Shown here in pieces: positions 33,057 through 43,138 of a stretch of 64,000 nucleotides of DNA (positions within the stretch are counted from its first letter, which is position 1; each line of letters starts with the position of its first letter). The DNA lies in assembly GCA_900073065.1 (NCBI GenBank), contig FJOG01000018.1, forward strand, positions 324,475-388,474, read 5' to 3'. Position numbers and translations under genes: made by a program. The notes beneath the pieces were generated by a model. It was not told the origin of the DNA and searched no databases. It saw only the letters and a program-made list of their open reading frames with translations. Source of the DNA: Phialocephala subalpina (taxonomy: Eukaryota; Ascomycota; Leotiomycetes; Helotiales; Mollisiaceae).

Positions 33057-33101
33057 CTTTGGTTTGCATTTTGGCTCAGATCAAGTGTAGTATCTGTTCT
33101 T
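33057..33101 (+). pseudogene. truncated U2 snRNA copy (exon 1 only)
   Basis: The plus strand repeats U2 exon 1: TTTGCATTTTGGCTCAGATC then AAGTGTAGTATCTGTTCTT, with two mismatches to the gene at 32343-32586 over the last 40 bases. Similarity ends exactly after GTTCTT, the exon/intron boundary of the intact gene, and the next bases are GTAGGC, again GT. No stem IIa, Sm site or loop IV follows before the hydrolase stop at 33156. A CTATTTAAG lies about 55 bases upstream. It is head-to-head with the intact gene. Probably a dead 5' fragment, possibly of an intron-bearing copy. Confidence 0.75.
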
Positions 33102-33155
33102 GTAGGCTTCCATTCTTTTCGATGCTGCTAATGGCCCTGCAACTACGGCCCCTCC

Positions 33156-34563
33156 TCACAACCTTCCTTTCTCATCCACACCTTCCTTCAAGAAGCCCAA
33201 ACACAACCCATCAAACTTCTCATGATCCTCCCAATAACACCAATGCCCACCCCACTCTACCACTTCTCCCCTCGCCAACCCCTCCTTCCCTTCACCACCA
33301 TTCACAAACTCAACTACCTTCAACACTCCTTCTGCAGGAAAACACCCACTTCTCGTACTAGCAACCACCAAAACTTTCGTCTCACTCCCACTACCTGGCC
33401 CAAAAGTCGCTTTGATAGCGTCCCTCCAATCAAGACTCGTGTGATCTGCCATCAACCTTCCATAAAACTCCGGCGAGCCCTTCATTGCCTCCTCAAGGAA
33501 AAATCCTTCATCTTCTGCGAACTTTTGAAGGGAGATGTTGTCTGTTGGTAATGGATGACTTCGGTAAGAGAGGCAGGCGGCGATTGTTCCTTTGTGTGCT
33601 GTCTCTGGGGAGGTTGCGAGAGTTTCTTGGAGACCGGCGAGAGCGGTGGGGTTGTTCATTCCTCGATTCGCAAATCTGGCATCCCAATCATCATACTGAG
33701 AATAATTCTGCAACGGCGACTGGTCTACAAAAATCATGTGCGTAAACGGTGAGGTTGTGAATAGCGATGCGTAACACCATAATATCGAACACCCTAAACT
33801 TCCACCTATGGCTCTCCATCCATTCTTCTTCCCTCCCAGACGTTCTAGATGGAGAATGAGTTCTCGGAGGTCCATGGTGAGACGACAGACTTGGAAGCCA
33901 TGGCGGGGTTTATCGCTGTCGCCGTGGCCGCGGAGGTCGGGGACGATGACGCGATATTCTTTTGAGAAGGCGGGAATGTTGCGTTGCCAGACTTTGGAGG
34001 AGCCTGTGAAGCCGTGGATCTGGGGGATGTTAGATGCCAGCTGTTCGAGTTACCTTTGATTGTGGAGTAAAAGGATGCTAGTGCAAAGCAAATTGCGAAG
34101 AACTTCTTCGATAGGCCAAACATACGAGGTTCAGACTCCAGATGGGGTGAACATGTTCGAGAGCTGGATTTAACATGAACTTCTTCCCTGCCTCCCTCGA
34201 CTCTGGATCTTTTACATTATCTGATGGCTGCATCAAAAGAACCATGTTTGGATCTCAAAATTCCTCTCGAGCTCACACTTCAGCTCAATGACGGATGCTT
34301 TTCAAGAAGTCCACTCATCTCGAAGAGACTTGAACCCAGGAAGCGACGAACAAATTAACAGCAAAATGCCCTCAAACTCCAATTTTATCAAAGCAAAACG
34401 CAAACAGAGGCAAATCTAAACTGGTTTATGCACATACCAGAATCAACCAATCCTTCCCTGCATTCTCGTTTCCCTCCCCGGCACCAGTGTCAATGTAGGC
34501 CAAATTGACATTGTCATTAGCCTTGAAGCTCTGCAGCATCTCCTTCTTCAGGTAGTTGTACAT
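33156..34563 (-). CDS. alpha/beta-hydrolase fold protein
   Basis: Exon 34563-34438 (MYNYLKKEMLQSFKANDNVN, then LAYIDTGAG...DWLIL) joins to 34019-33156 in frame, giving 329 aa with IHGFTGSSKVWQRNIPAF directly after the splice. This is the standard HGF oxyanion strand. Then follow RVIVPDLRGHGDSDKP, the nucleophile elbow AIGGSLGCS (Ser within GGSLG), and a late GGHWCYWEDHEKF with the catalytic His; an Asp before it is not certain. The intron is long here (418 nt) and contains a second possible first exon (34245-34126) that uses the same acceptor. Substrate unknown; epoxide, ester or lactone hydrolysis are all possible. No signal peptide in the main model. Confidence 0.8.
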
Positions 34564-34914
34564 CTTCCTTCAACCACCAAACAGACAAAGTGAGGGTACA
34601 GTAGAAGAAGTGTTGTGAGGGAGAAGGAGGCTGTTGAAAGAGAGTTGGTGTTCCAGCAGAGAAAATCATGGTGGGGTCCAAGTTTCAGCTGGCAGAAGTT
34701 CGGCCATTTGCCCCTCTTTCCATTTTCGGTTACACCAACCCAGTCACCAGTGCAAACCAGACAAATCCATCGACGACGTGCAACAGAAATACTGTTCGCA
34801 GAAGACCTCAGGTGCTTCCAAGGTTCTATCTGTAGAACGACCTTCAACGAACCCTGTAGTGGAAGATCGGGAGCTAAGCTCATTAGAGCTTAGACTCAAA
34901 ATCCATCTTGCCGA

Positions 34915-35445
34915 CGGGGTCAGAGACGCAACGAAAGCTTCTCATTGTCCCAAGAAGATGGGATATTAATCTTATATGGGAGTGGTATGAAGGTAAAAGC
35001 GAAGAAGGAGCAGTATTGCCTAAGGTCGTCACTAAGGTCGATCGAACAGCATCAGACAGATTCGATGGATCGATCGTGCCGTTAGAGACGCAACGAAATT
35101 TTCTCATTGTCCTCCTGGATTTTGGGCATTCATCTCTTTGGCTTGAAGGTGAAGTGAAGGTGAAGGAGAGAGACTGTATGATACAGGCATACTCTGGTCC
35201 CTGGAGCTAGGCCAAATAGAGGTAATCGTCGGACAGAGGAGTCTTGCCGAAATCGGTCAGAGACGCAACAAAATATCCCCTTTGTTCCAGACTTCTGGTT
35301 CATTTGTTCGTCTGAAGGTGAGATGAAAGGGAAACTGCTGCTAAAACTATCCCGGGCTAGACCTAAAGCAGGCGAGCGGCAAGGCGGCGTGGAGATAGAT
35401 GTGAACCAAACTTCTTCATTGTCCTCTTGGGTTTGGGATATCGAT
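34915..35445. repeat. degenerate tandem repeat array, units of about 162-175 bp
   Basis: The phrase AGAGACGCAACRAAA recurs at 34922, 35084 and 35259, each followed within about 10-20 bases by a TTCTCATTGTCC-like phrase. A further TTCTTCATTGTCC at about 35411 marks a fourth, more decayed unit. On the minus strand each unit reads as a peptide with FRCVSD/FRCVSN/FCCVSD, so the unit may derive from coding sequence. Confidence 0.65.
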
Positions 35446-35679
35446 GCAAAATACAATTTGGCTGGGCCCAGTGCTCTTGGTCCGAGATGCTTGAGAATGT
35501 TTGATCACAGAGGTAACCAAGTGTTTCCATACCAAATAATCATAATCTATTGTCCCAACCTCTATGAGCGCCAACGCTATGGTATCTATCAAAGCCATAC
35601 TCATAACAAGAGGACAATACTACCGAGTATTCATACAATACTGTACAACTCCTTCCCTCCCAAGATTTTCTCAGCACCT

Positions 35680-37509
35680 CTAAAATCCACCAGTACGACC
35701 ACCCCGTCCCCCTCTCCCACCACTCCCCGCAGATCTCCCCTCCCCACCACCACCCTGTCCCCTCCCAACTCTCGGCGGATCAGGAACAACCGTAATACCC
35801 TTAACCCCCTTCAACCCCATCTTCCCCACCGTACTCTTCTTAATCCCCGGATTCTCCGGCGCCCCCAACCCACCCCTCGCAAACTTATTCCCCTCCTCCA
35901 CCAACCTCGCATTATCAAACTTCATCCCCTTAGTATGATTCTTATAATACCCCAACCAAGCCTGATAAACCTTCGCATGTTTCTCATCGCCCATCTTCTC
36001 TGCAATCCTCAATACTTCCGCCTTCGCATTAAGATCTGGTTCTGTGTTTTCGAATGCGATTTCCTTTAATGTCCATTGACTGAAAAACGTTTCGGGTGAA
36101 GCGACGATGAACGTTCCTCGTCCTTCGGCGCCGGCTCGAGCTGTTCGACCGAGGCGATGGATGTAGGATTCTTTGTCGGAGGGGATACCGACTTGGAATA
36201 CGTTGGTGACGTTGGGGAAATCCATTCCCCGTGCAACGACATCCGTGGCGACCAGAATCCCATTCTTTGCCTCCCGATAAGCATTCGTAGCACTCGTCCT
36301 CTTGCTCTGCGAAACGCGACTATGGAGAACGGAAACATTAGGCATATCTGGAAGTGCTGAAAGGATATCGCCGTAGAAATCAACTAGGGCAGCTGTTGGT
36401 GCGAAAACGATGGCTTTGAATGTATCCTTTCCTTCCAGCTTGATTTCAGCTCGTAGAGAACCGACCATTGCTGCTGCTACGTCGGAGAATGTGGGGACAA
36501 CGACGAGATGTTGAGGGACGCGTTCGTGGGTTCCGAGTTCGCCTTCTTGGATTGTAGAGATGAATTTGTAGTCCTTGTTCAAGATCAGATGTGCTACTTC
36601 CTTGACATGCGGTGCAATGGTGGCAGAGAAGAGCATTCCTTGTCGCTTCGTCTTTACTTTGTCGGGAAGGCAATGGATGATCTTCTTGAGTTGAGGCATG
36701 AAGCCCATATCGAGGAGTCTATCTGCTTCATCGAGAACCAGCGTATCGAGATTTCGGAATGCCCAAACGATTCTCTCATCGCTGAGATGATCGAAAAGTC
36801 GTCCAGGAGTACCAATCAAGATATCGCAGCCAGCCAGAATCTGCCTCTCCTCTTTATCCTTGCTTGTTCCTCCGATTGCGATGCAGGTCTTGTATTCTGG
36901 TAATCGTTGTAGGATTTTCGTAGCTTCTTTCTGGATCTGCAGAGCCAGTTCGCGGGTTGGTGAGATGACGAGGAGGGAGATGCATTTGTCGGCGGATTTT
37001 CTCTTGTTGAGCATTGTCTGAATAGCGGGTAGGAGGAAGGCGACCGTCTTTCCTGTGCCGGTCTTTGCTTGTGCTAGGACATCTGCTCGATTCTTGAGGA
37101 GGTCGTGAAGGGTTGCTGCTTGGACGGGCATCATATGATCGAACTTCAGATCCTGGATCATCGTCTGGATGAGAACAGGAGACAGGACACCTTCCAAATC
37201 CTTAAATCGAGGCGTATCGAGAGGAATGGCTTCGGTGAGAGGAGGAGTAGCTACTCTCGAAGGCGGAGCAGAAGAAGCGGGCGAAGCTTCAAAAGCTGGA
37301 GGAGGAAATGAAGATGCATTATTTCGTGGAGCAGCATTTGTTGTCATCGACTTCCCTCTACCTTTACCTCTTCCATTTCCTCTGCCTCTCCCGGCATAAG
37401 GATGCCTTCTCGATGGAGATCTCTGCGATTGATCCATTGCGACAGTGGTGATGGTGCGCCAAAATAGATTGTGCAGAAGTGGGTTGCGTTTGATGGAAAG
37501 GGACAGCAT
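35680..37509 (-). CDS. mitochondrial DEAD-box RNA helicase, Mss116-like
   Basis: Intronless 609-aa protein. The first 25 residues (MLSLSIKRNPLLHNLFWRTI) are basic and Ser-rich with no acids, a mitochondrial presequence type. A low-complexity RG/Pro stretch follows. The helicase core has the Q-motif region, AQAKTGTGKT (I), PTRELALQI (Ia), TPGR (Ib), LDEADRLLD (II), SAT (III), FAPTAAL (IV), VATDVVARGMDF (V) and YIHRLGRTARAG (VI). The C-terminal extension (FFSQWTLKEIAFENTEPDL onward) followed by a Gly/Arg-rich tail is characteristic of the Mss116 subfamily. That subfamily acts as a general RNA chaperone for mitochondrial intron splicing and translation. ATP-dependent. High confidence in the family, good in the subfamily. 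Confidence 0.92.
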   Translation of the reverse strand: MLSLSIKRNPLLHNLFWRTITTVAMDQSQRSPSRRHPYAGRGRGNGRGKGRGKSMTTNAAPRNNASSFPPPAFEASPASSAPPSRVATPPLTEAIPLDTPRFKDLEGVLSPVLIQTMIQDLKFDHMMPVQAATLHDLLKNRADVLAQAKTGTGKTVAFLLPAIQTMLNKRKSADKCISLLVISPTRELALQIQKEATKILQRLPEYKTCIAIGGTSKDKEERQILAGCDILIGTPGRLFDHLSDERIVWAFRNLDTLVLDEADRLLDMGFMPQLKKIIHCLPDKVKTKRQGMLFSATIAPHVKEVAHLILNKDYKFISTIQEGELGTHERVPQHLVVVPTFSDVAAAMVGSLRAEIKLEGKDTFKAIVFAPTAALVDFYGDILSALPDMPNVSVLHSRVSQSKRTSATNAYREAKNGILVATDVVARGMDFPNVTNVFQVGIPSDKESYIHRLGRTARAGAEGRGTFIVASPETFFSQWTLKEIAFENTEPDLNAKAEVLRIAEKMGDEKHAKVYQAWLGYYKNHTKGMKFDNARLVEEGNKFARGGLGAPENPGIKKSTVGKMGLKGVKGITVVPDPPRVGRGQGGGGEGRSAGSGGRGGRGGRTGGF

Positions 37510-38056
37510 TTGGGTGTGGAATGCTCTTTTGTATACGTTCGCGTCGCGATTCGTGCAGCGTGCAGAGACTTCGGATGGAACAAAATATTTTTCTGGCTGA
37601 CTCAGCCTTATCGACGCCGATAAGGATCTCAGGGGTTCGCTATTTATATCTTTTGTGCTTCATCCTACCAGAAGAAATTCCAAAGTATCACGAATCTTTA
37701 CTAGTTCGTAAAGAAATGATTCGGTTTCACTTGCATCAACAACGAGAGATGACGATTGTGGCGGTTCCGCCTTTTCGGGAAGCTGCATACTTTTCGTCGG
37801 CTCCGGCCCTCGGATCCGGAAGTCCCCTAGAATGTTGGGACATCACAAATTAAAAGCAAGGCTTGACTCTTCTCATGTTGTCAAGAGAATGTGTTTGAAG
37901 GACTTTGTCTAATTAACAACAGCATATCATACTCCGTAAGCATCGCAGAAATGGATCTTAAGATTCTTACACCTATCCATCTATCCTATCCAACCTGTCT
38001 ATCCAATTCCACCATCCCAGAACAACAAAACTATCTACAGAAGAAAAGGGGCTTGA
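37510..38056. other. intergenic gap between helicase promoter and WSC-protein 3' end
   Basis: No gene supported. Contains the upstream region of the helicase and the downstream region of the WSC gene. Confidence 0.45.
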
Positions 38057-41000
38057 CTACTTGCCGCTGTTCTTCGCAGCCTTCGCAAAGTCGAAGTAAT
38101 AAAGACTCAACCTCGACCCAGCACCACAGTACTGACTCCCATTCCCCGGACAAGTAAACCCACAATCCTTATTCCCCACATTCGTCAAATTCGCCCCCGG
38201 CGTAGCCCCCGAATCCCCAGCCCAATTCAAACTATTACTACACCAACACTCTCTCCCGTATTCCACTCCCGCATATTTATATGCGTAGCAGTTTGACAGA
38301 CATTTATCGATCGTCATGTAGGTGCCGTTGTTTTCGACTTGGGAGGAGAGAAGGCGGCCGGCGGAGGGCTCGGAGGCGCAGGAGTAGTAGGTGAAGTTTA
38401 CGTTTCCTTGGGAGATTACTGGGGGGCCGGTGTAGGTTGCTGGTGTTGAGGAGGTTGATGAGGTGGATGACAGGGTGGATGAGGAGGTTTGAACGCTTGA
38501 GGTGCTGCTTACTGACGAGGAGGGCGATGATGATGTCGTGGTCGGGCGGCCTGAGCTGCTTGTTGTCGTCGATGTGCTTGATCGCGATGTACTGGTAAGC
38601 GTGGAAGATTGGGACGAGCTAGAAACGCTGGAGCTGCTGCTCTGTATCGATGGGCTAGATTGGCTTGTGGTCGATGAGATAGAGCTACTGCTGCTCGAGG
38701 CAGTAGACAGTTTGTACATCTGCAATCTGTTCCCAGCACCACAGTATTGGTACTTGTTACCCGGGCAGGTGAAAGAACAATCAGCCTGCTTAGCAGCCAG
38801 AGCAGATCCTGTGCCAAGGGTGTTGCCGCAGTAGCCTGTCATCATATTAGTATCTACCAAGTATAAGAAGGGCACGGTAACTCACATTCTCCGCCGTACT
38901 CAACACCCCAGTAGGTATATGCTGTACAGTTGGCGGCGCAATTGTCGAGAGTCATTCCATTGTAATCATAGATCGCGGCTCCAGACAAGGCTCGAACGCC
39001 GTTACCTTCTGTATAACATCCAGAGAATGAATACTTTCCGACGGTCTGAGTAACGGCCAGGGTTTGTGTTGGTCCAGCTGAGGAGGATGACGATGTGCTA
39101 CTTGAGCTGGAAATCAAGCCGCTTGAAGTCGAAGTTGATTGTGAAGATGTGGACGATTGGGAGGACGACGAGCTTCTAGTCGATGTCCCACTCGAGCTTA
39201 CACTCGAAGAAACCGAACTGCTGCTCACTGACGAGCTTACAGAAGAAGACAAGCCCGAAGACGCACTCGTTCCATTCTTGACATAAACACTCAACCTATT
39301 GCCCGCACCACAGTACTCTGTCTTGTCGCCAGGGCACAAGAAGCTGCAATCGGCTTGGTTGGTTGCTGCTACACTACCAGCTCCGAGGGTATTGCCACAG
39401 TAGCATTCTCGGCCATATTCCACACCAAACATCTTGTATCCTGAGCAGAAGGACGCACAAGACTCAAGAGTCATGGCATCGTTGGCATAGGTGGTGCTGC
39501 TCAAAGCGCGTCCGGTCGTAGCCTCAGTCCAGCAGCCTTGCGAGACGTAGCTTCCAACAACCTGCTTGACAGAGGGACCCGTTGCAGTGGGTGTAACGGT
39601 TGTCCCGGTACCAGTCGCTGTTCCAGAGGTCGACGTTGATGTTGTCGTACTGCTGACAGGAGGAACATATGTTCCGTTCTTAACGTACAAGTTGAGATAA
39701 CCACCACTACCACAGTACTCTGTAGCATTTCCAGAACAAGTCATGCTACAAGATGAAGCAGCAGCAGGAACCGAAGTCGAAGCAAGCGTATTCCCACACC
39801 AACACTCCCCACCGTATTCCATACCAGAGTAAGTGTAGCTGAGAGACGCGCATTGGTCAACGCAGTTCTTGATGGTTCGGACATCGAGATTGAACTGCTG
39901 GGTCAATGCCCTGCCTGTCGTAGCCTCCTTGTAGCAGCCCAAGCTGGTATAGTTGTCTACACCAGGGTTGACATATGGTCCTCCGGTTGGGGCAGTGTTC
40001 GTGACATTGCCATCGAAGCGAAGAGAATCCGCAAATAAGGAGATATACGCTCCACCCGCATCATCACCCTCGCCATTGCCACCACAAATCTGATTGATGT
40101 CACCGGAACAAGGGTAGTTGCAATCAAGCTCCGAGACTTGCTGGATAGGGATTGATGGTCCACCCCAGCATTCCCGGTTGTATTGTGTACCGCAGAAGAC
40201 ATAGTTGCCTGCCGCACAAGCAGCAATACATTTGGCGATAGTGTTGGCTGCATCGCCGTAGATCTGAGTCTTGAGTTGACGACCAGGATTGTTTTCCTTG
40301 AAGCAACCGACATAGCCGTATTGTGCCAGGCCGTTGGACAAGAGAGGAGCTGCTTGTTCAGAGACAGCATTGCAAGCGAATTGGATGAATTGTTTGCCGA
40401 AGTTTGGATCATCGACATTCATGGTCCATTGGGCGACACCCGAGTATGGCTGCACATCCCATTGTGATTTGGGAGCAGAGCAGTAGAGCGTGGCATTGGC
40501 ACTCTCGCCTGGCGCAAGGATTGTGCCTTCTGCTAGATCGACCTGGTTGTTGGCTCCAATAAGTCCAGCAACGCCAAAAGGTGGCTTAGAAACAGTGAGT
40601 GACAATTTCGCGCTGCCAAGTGTGGCGTTGTTGGTCAAACGCAGCTTCAGTGATCGAGTAGTGTTCTCCGTAACATTGCCAAATGTGAAATTTTGGCTGC
40701 TCTTATACTGAACCCAGCCGGTGCCATCTGGTGTTTGGAATTCAAGCAAGGCCACTGGAGCTGAACCGGCAGTACCGACGACATCGAAAATCTTCGTTCC
40801 GCCATCTGACACGACGTTGAGATATGTTCCAAAGTTACCACTGGATGAGGTGTCAAAGTTCACAGTGACAGTGACACCTGAATTCCCTGGGATTGTGGTT
40901 GGCAAGTCAATGAATGTGAAAGCGCCAGCTCGTGGTCCAGCAGCAGTTGTGTTCGGTGTGACGAATGGACCGGTTTCGCTGACAACAGAATACTTGATGT

Positions 41001-43138
41001 TTTGGATGGTGAGCGGGGCATTTCCCAAGTTGTTGAAAATGACGGATTGATTCACGCCGCCGATTTGAGCGCCGGTGATGACACCTTGGAAGGCGAGAGT
41101 GACAGGGCTGACTTGGAGTAATGGGCTGACGCTCTGACCAGTACCGCGGAGAGTGACAGGAATGCTGGTGGAGTAGCCGGCAACATTGTTCGTGGTCATG
41201 AGCACGATATCTGACGAGAGTGATCCGACAGTCTGTGGGTTGAAGTAGGCCTGGAAGGTGAAAGTTCCTCCAGCTGCAACAGTGAGGGGAGTAGCTGGAG
41301 CACCAGTCATGTTGAAGTTGGCATTGCCAGTCAAGTTGAAGTTGGTGACAGTGACGCCAATGTTGGCCTTGCAAGTAATGGTCTTGGATGCGGTGGCGGT
41401 TTTAAGGTTGGAAGTGCCGAAGTCGACCGGTGAAGTGCAGTTAATAGGAAGATTAACAGGCGAACCAAAACCATAGAAGAATCCTTGGGTGGTTCCCATG
41501 TAGACTCTTCCATCACCAAAAACTGGACGAGTGAACTTGGTAGTACCAGGAATGTTGAAGCCAGCGATCTGGACCATCTGTCCATCGACGGGAATAGCAT
41601 TGTAGACTCGAAGGTTCTGGCCATCAACATCGCTAGTCCAAACGAGTCCAGTGCCAGGTTGGCCGTTGAGCGAAGTCGTAGTTCCGTGTCCAACACCAAG
41701 AACGTAAGCATTCTTAGTAGGGCTGTCAGCGACCTTGGTGAAAGAAGGAACGCCATTGCTGCAAGAGAACTTGAACACGTGGGTAGGATACTGGATAACG
41801 TTTATGTAGATATATCCGCCTTCGAGGGGGTAGACTCCAGCCCCAGCGTACACCGAGTTCTCGTTCTGGTAGACCTGGATGATGTCGTCCAGCTTGTTAG
41901 GTCCGTTCTGGTATCCTCCCAAGTTGTCCAAGTTCAGCCAGTATGTCTTTCCAGATTTTCCAGTCACCACACCAATTCTCTTGATGTCACCACAAGAGAA
42001 TTGACTTGGTAGCAATTCCAAAGGACTCGTTCCAAGATCGCGATCCGCACCATCCAGTTGTGTTTTCTCCCAAGGCATGAAGAAATCAACAATTGTGAGA
42101 CTTCCATCGTCGTTGATCGTCATGTGGACTGCAGCTTCTTCGAGAGAGGTAGGTGGGTTGCGACCGTTGACGGGAATTGTGCTGAGTTGAGAAGCGTATC
42201 CATTTCCTGAAGCAAAGAATAAGGAACCAGCGTCATCAGATGCGAGACCTCCTCCAGACATCCACACACCCGCACCCGGTGTTGTGTTTGGCACGCCTGC
42301 ACCTTCGGTAGCCCAACGCTCAACTTGTGCACCAGTTGTCTTGTCCCATCCCATGATCCATCCAGTGAAGTTGTATTGAACGCAATGTGAAGCGAAACCA
42401 GCGTAGATGTACTGTCCTGCGTGCAGGAGAGCTGGACGTTGGTGGTGGATACCGCCATTGAAGCTTCGGATATCGTTGTTGCGAGCGACGACGCCTTCCA
42501 GATTGACAGGGAAGTTGGGACGCTCAGTAAGATCGTTAACATTGATTGCGTGGACGTAGTATCTTCCAGCTGGCTTGCCCTGAGCAACGTTGACCTGAGT
42601 TTGATCGGCGTACGTCTTCGAAGTAAGATAGAGAGTATCGGTGTCGGGATCGATGACTCCAGTGGCAGTGACGCCAACATGAGGGTTGATATCAACGCAT
42701 CCGTTCAAATCTGCAGTCAAGAACGGAACGTGCAAGTTCCTTGTCAGGACAATAGCTCCAGTCTTAGCATTAATTTTGTACAAATTATTCTGTGTAGTCG
42801 CGAGGTAGACGTATTGGACGCCATCTGATGCGGTGTAAACGAGAGGTTGAGAAAAGACCTGCTCTTTGACGCCGCCGTAGTTTCCTGGGAGGGCAGTCTT
42901 GAATAGTTGACCGAATTGGGAACTTCCGACGATGGCAGGGTCCATATTATGATTACTGTAGTCTGTGAGAACTGTGTGATACCCCACCTCATGCTTCCAC
43001 TCACGTTTGGTATCCAGTTCTCGAATTATCTCCTCCCCAGGTAATGGTATCTGTGGCTCCCAAAGCGTGGACATAGCTGAAGAATAACGAGATAACGAAA
43101 GCAAAAACGAAAGTGGTCGACATGATGCCAGACATCAT
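38057..43138 (-). CDS. giant secreted protein: beta-propeller, Ig-like (ASH-type) domains and five WSC domains
   Basis: Three exons (43138-43005, 42955-38886, 38835-38057) join to 1660 aa. It has a signal peptide (STTFVFAFVISLFFSYVHA), then TDTITWGGDNSRTGY opening a quinoprotein-like beta-propeller to about residue 560. Two to three beta-sandwich modules follow (about 570-915; FGTSNLKTATASKTITCKA, PLTVAAGGTFTFQAYFNP, LTIQNIKYS), resembling ASPM/SPD2/Hydin Ig-like folds. Five WSC modules begin near 930, 1060, 1190, 1350 and 1520, each with GC[FYW]xE, a GxEYGxECxC-type core and CxGxxxxYCG. Ser/Thr linkers separate the last ones. The second intron splits WSC 4 inside the EC-YCGNT motif. WSC modules bind carbohydrate. 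Likely an extracellular wall-associated or oxidative protein; no transmembrane tail is seen. Confidence 0.9.

Noticed and set aside
34320..34350. tRNA-like GGGTTCAAGTC on the minus strand
   Set aside because: No acceptor stem pairing, D-arm or anticodon arm in the flanking bases; it lies within the hydrolase intron.
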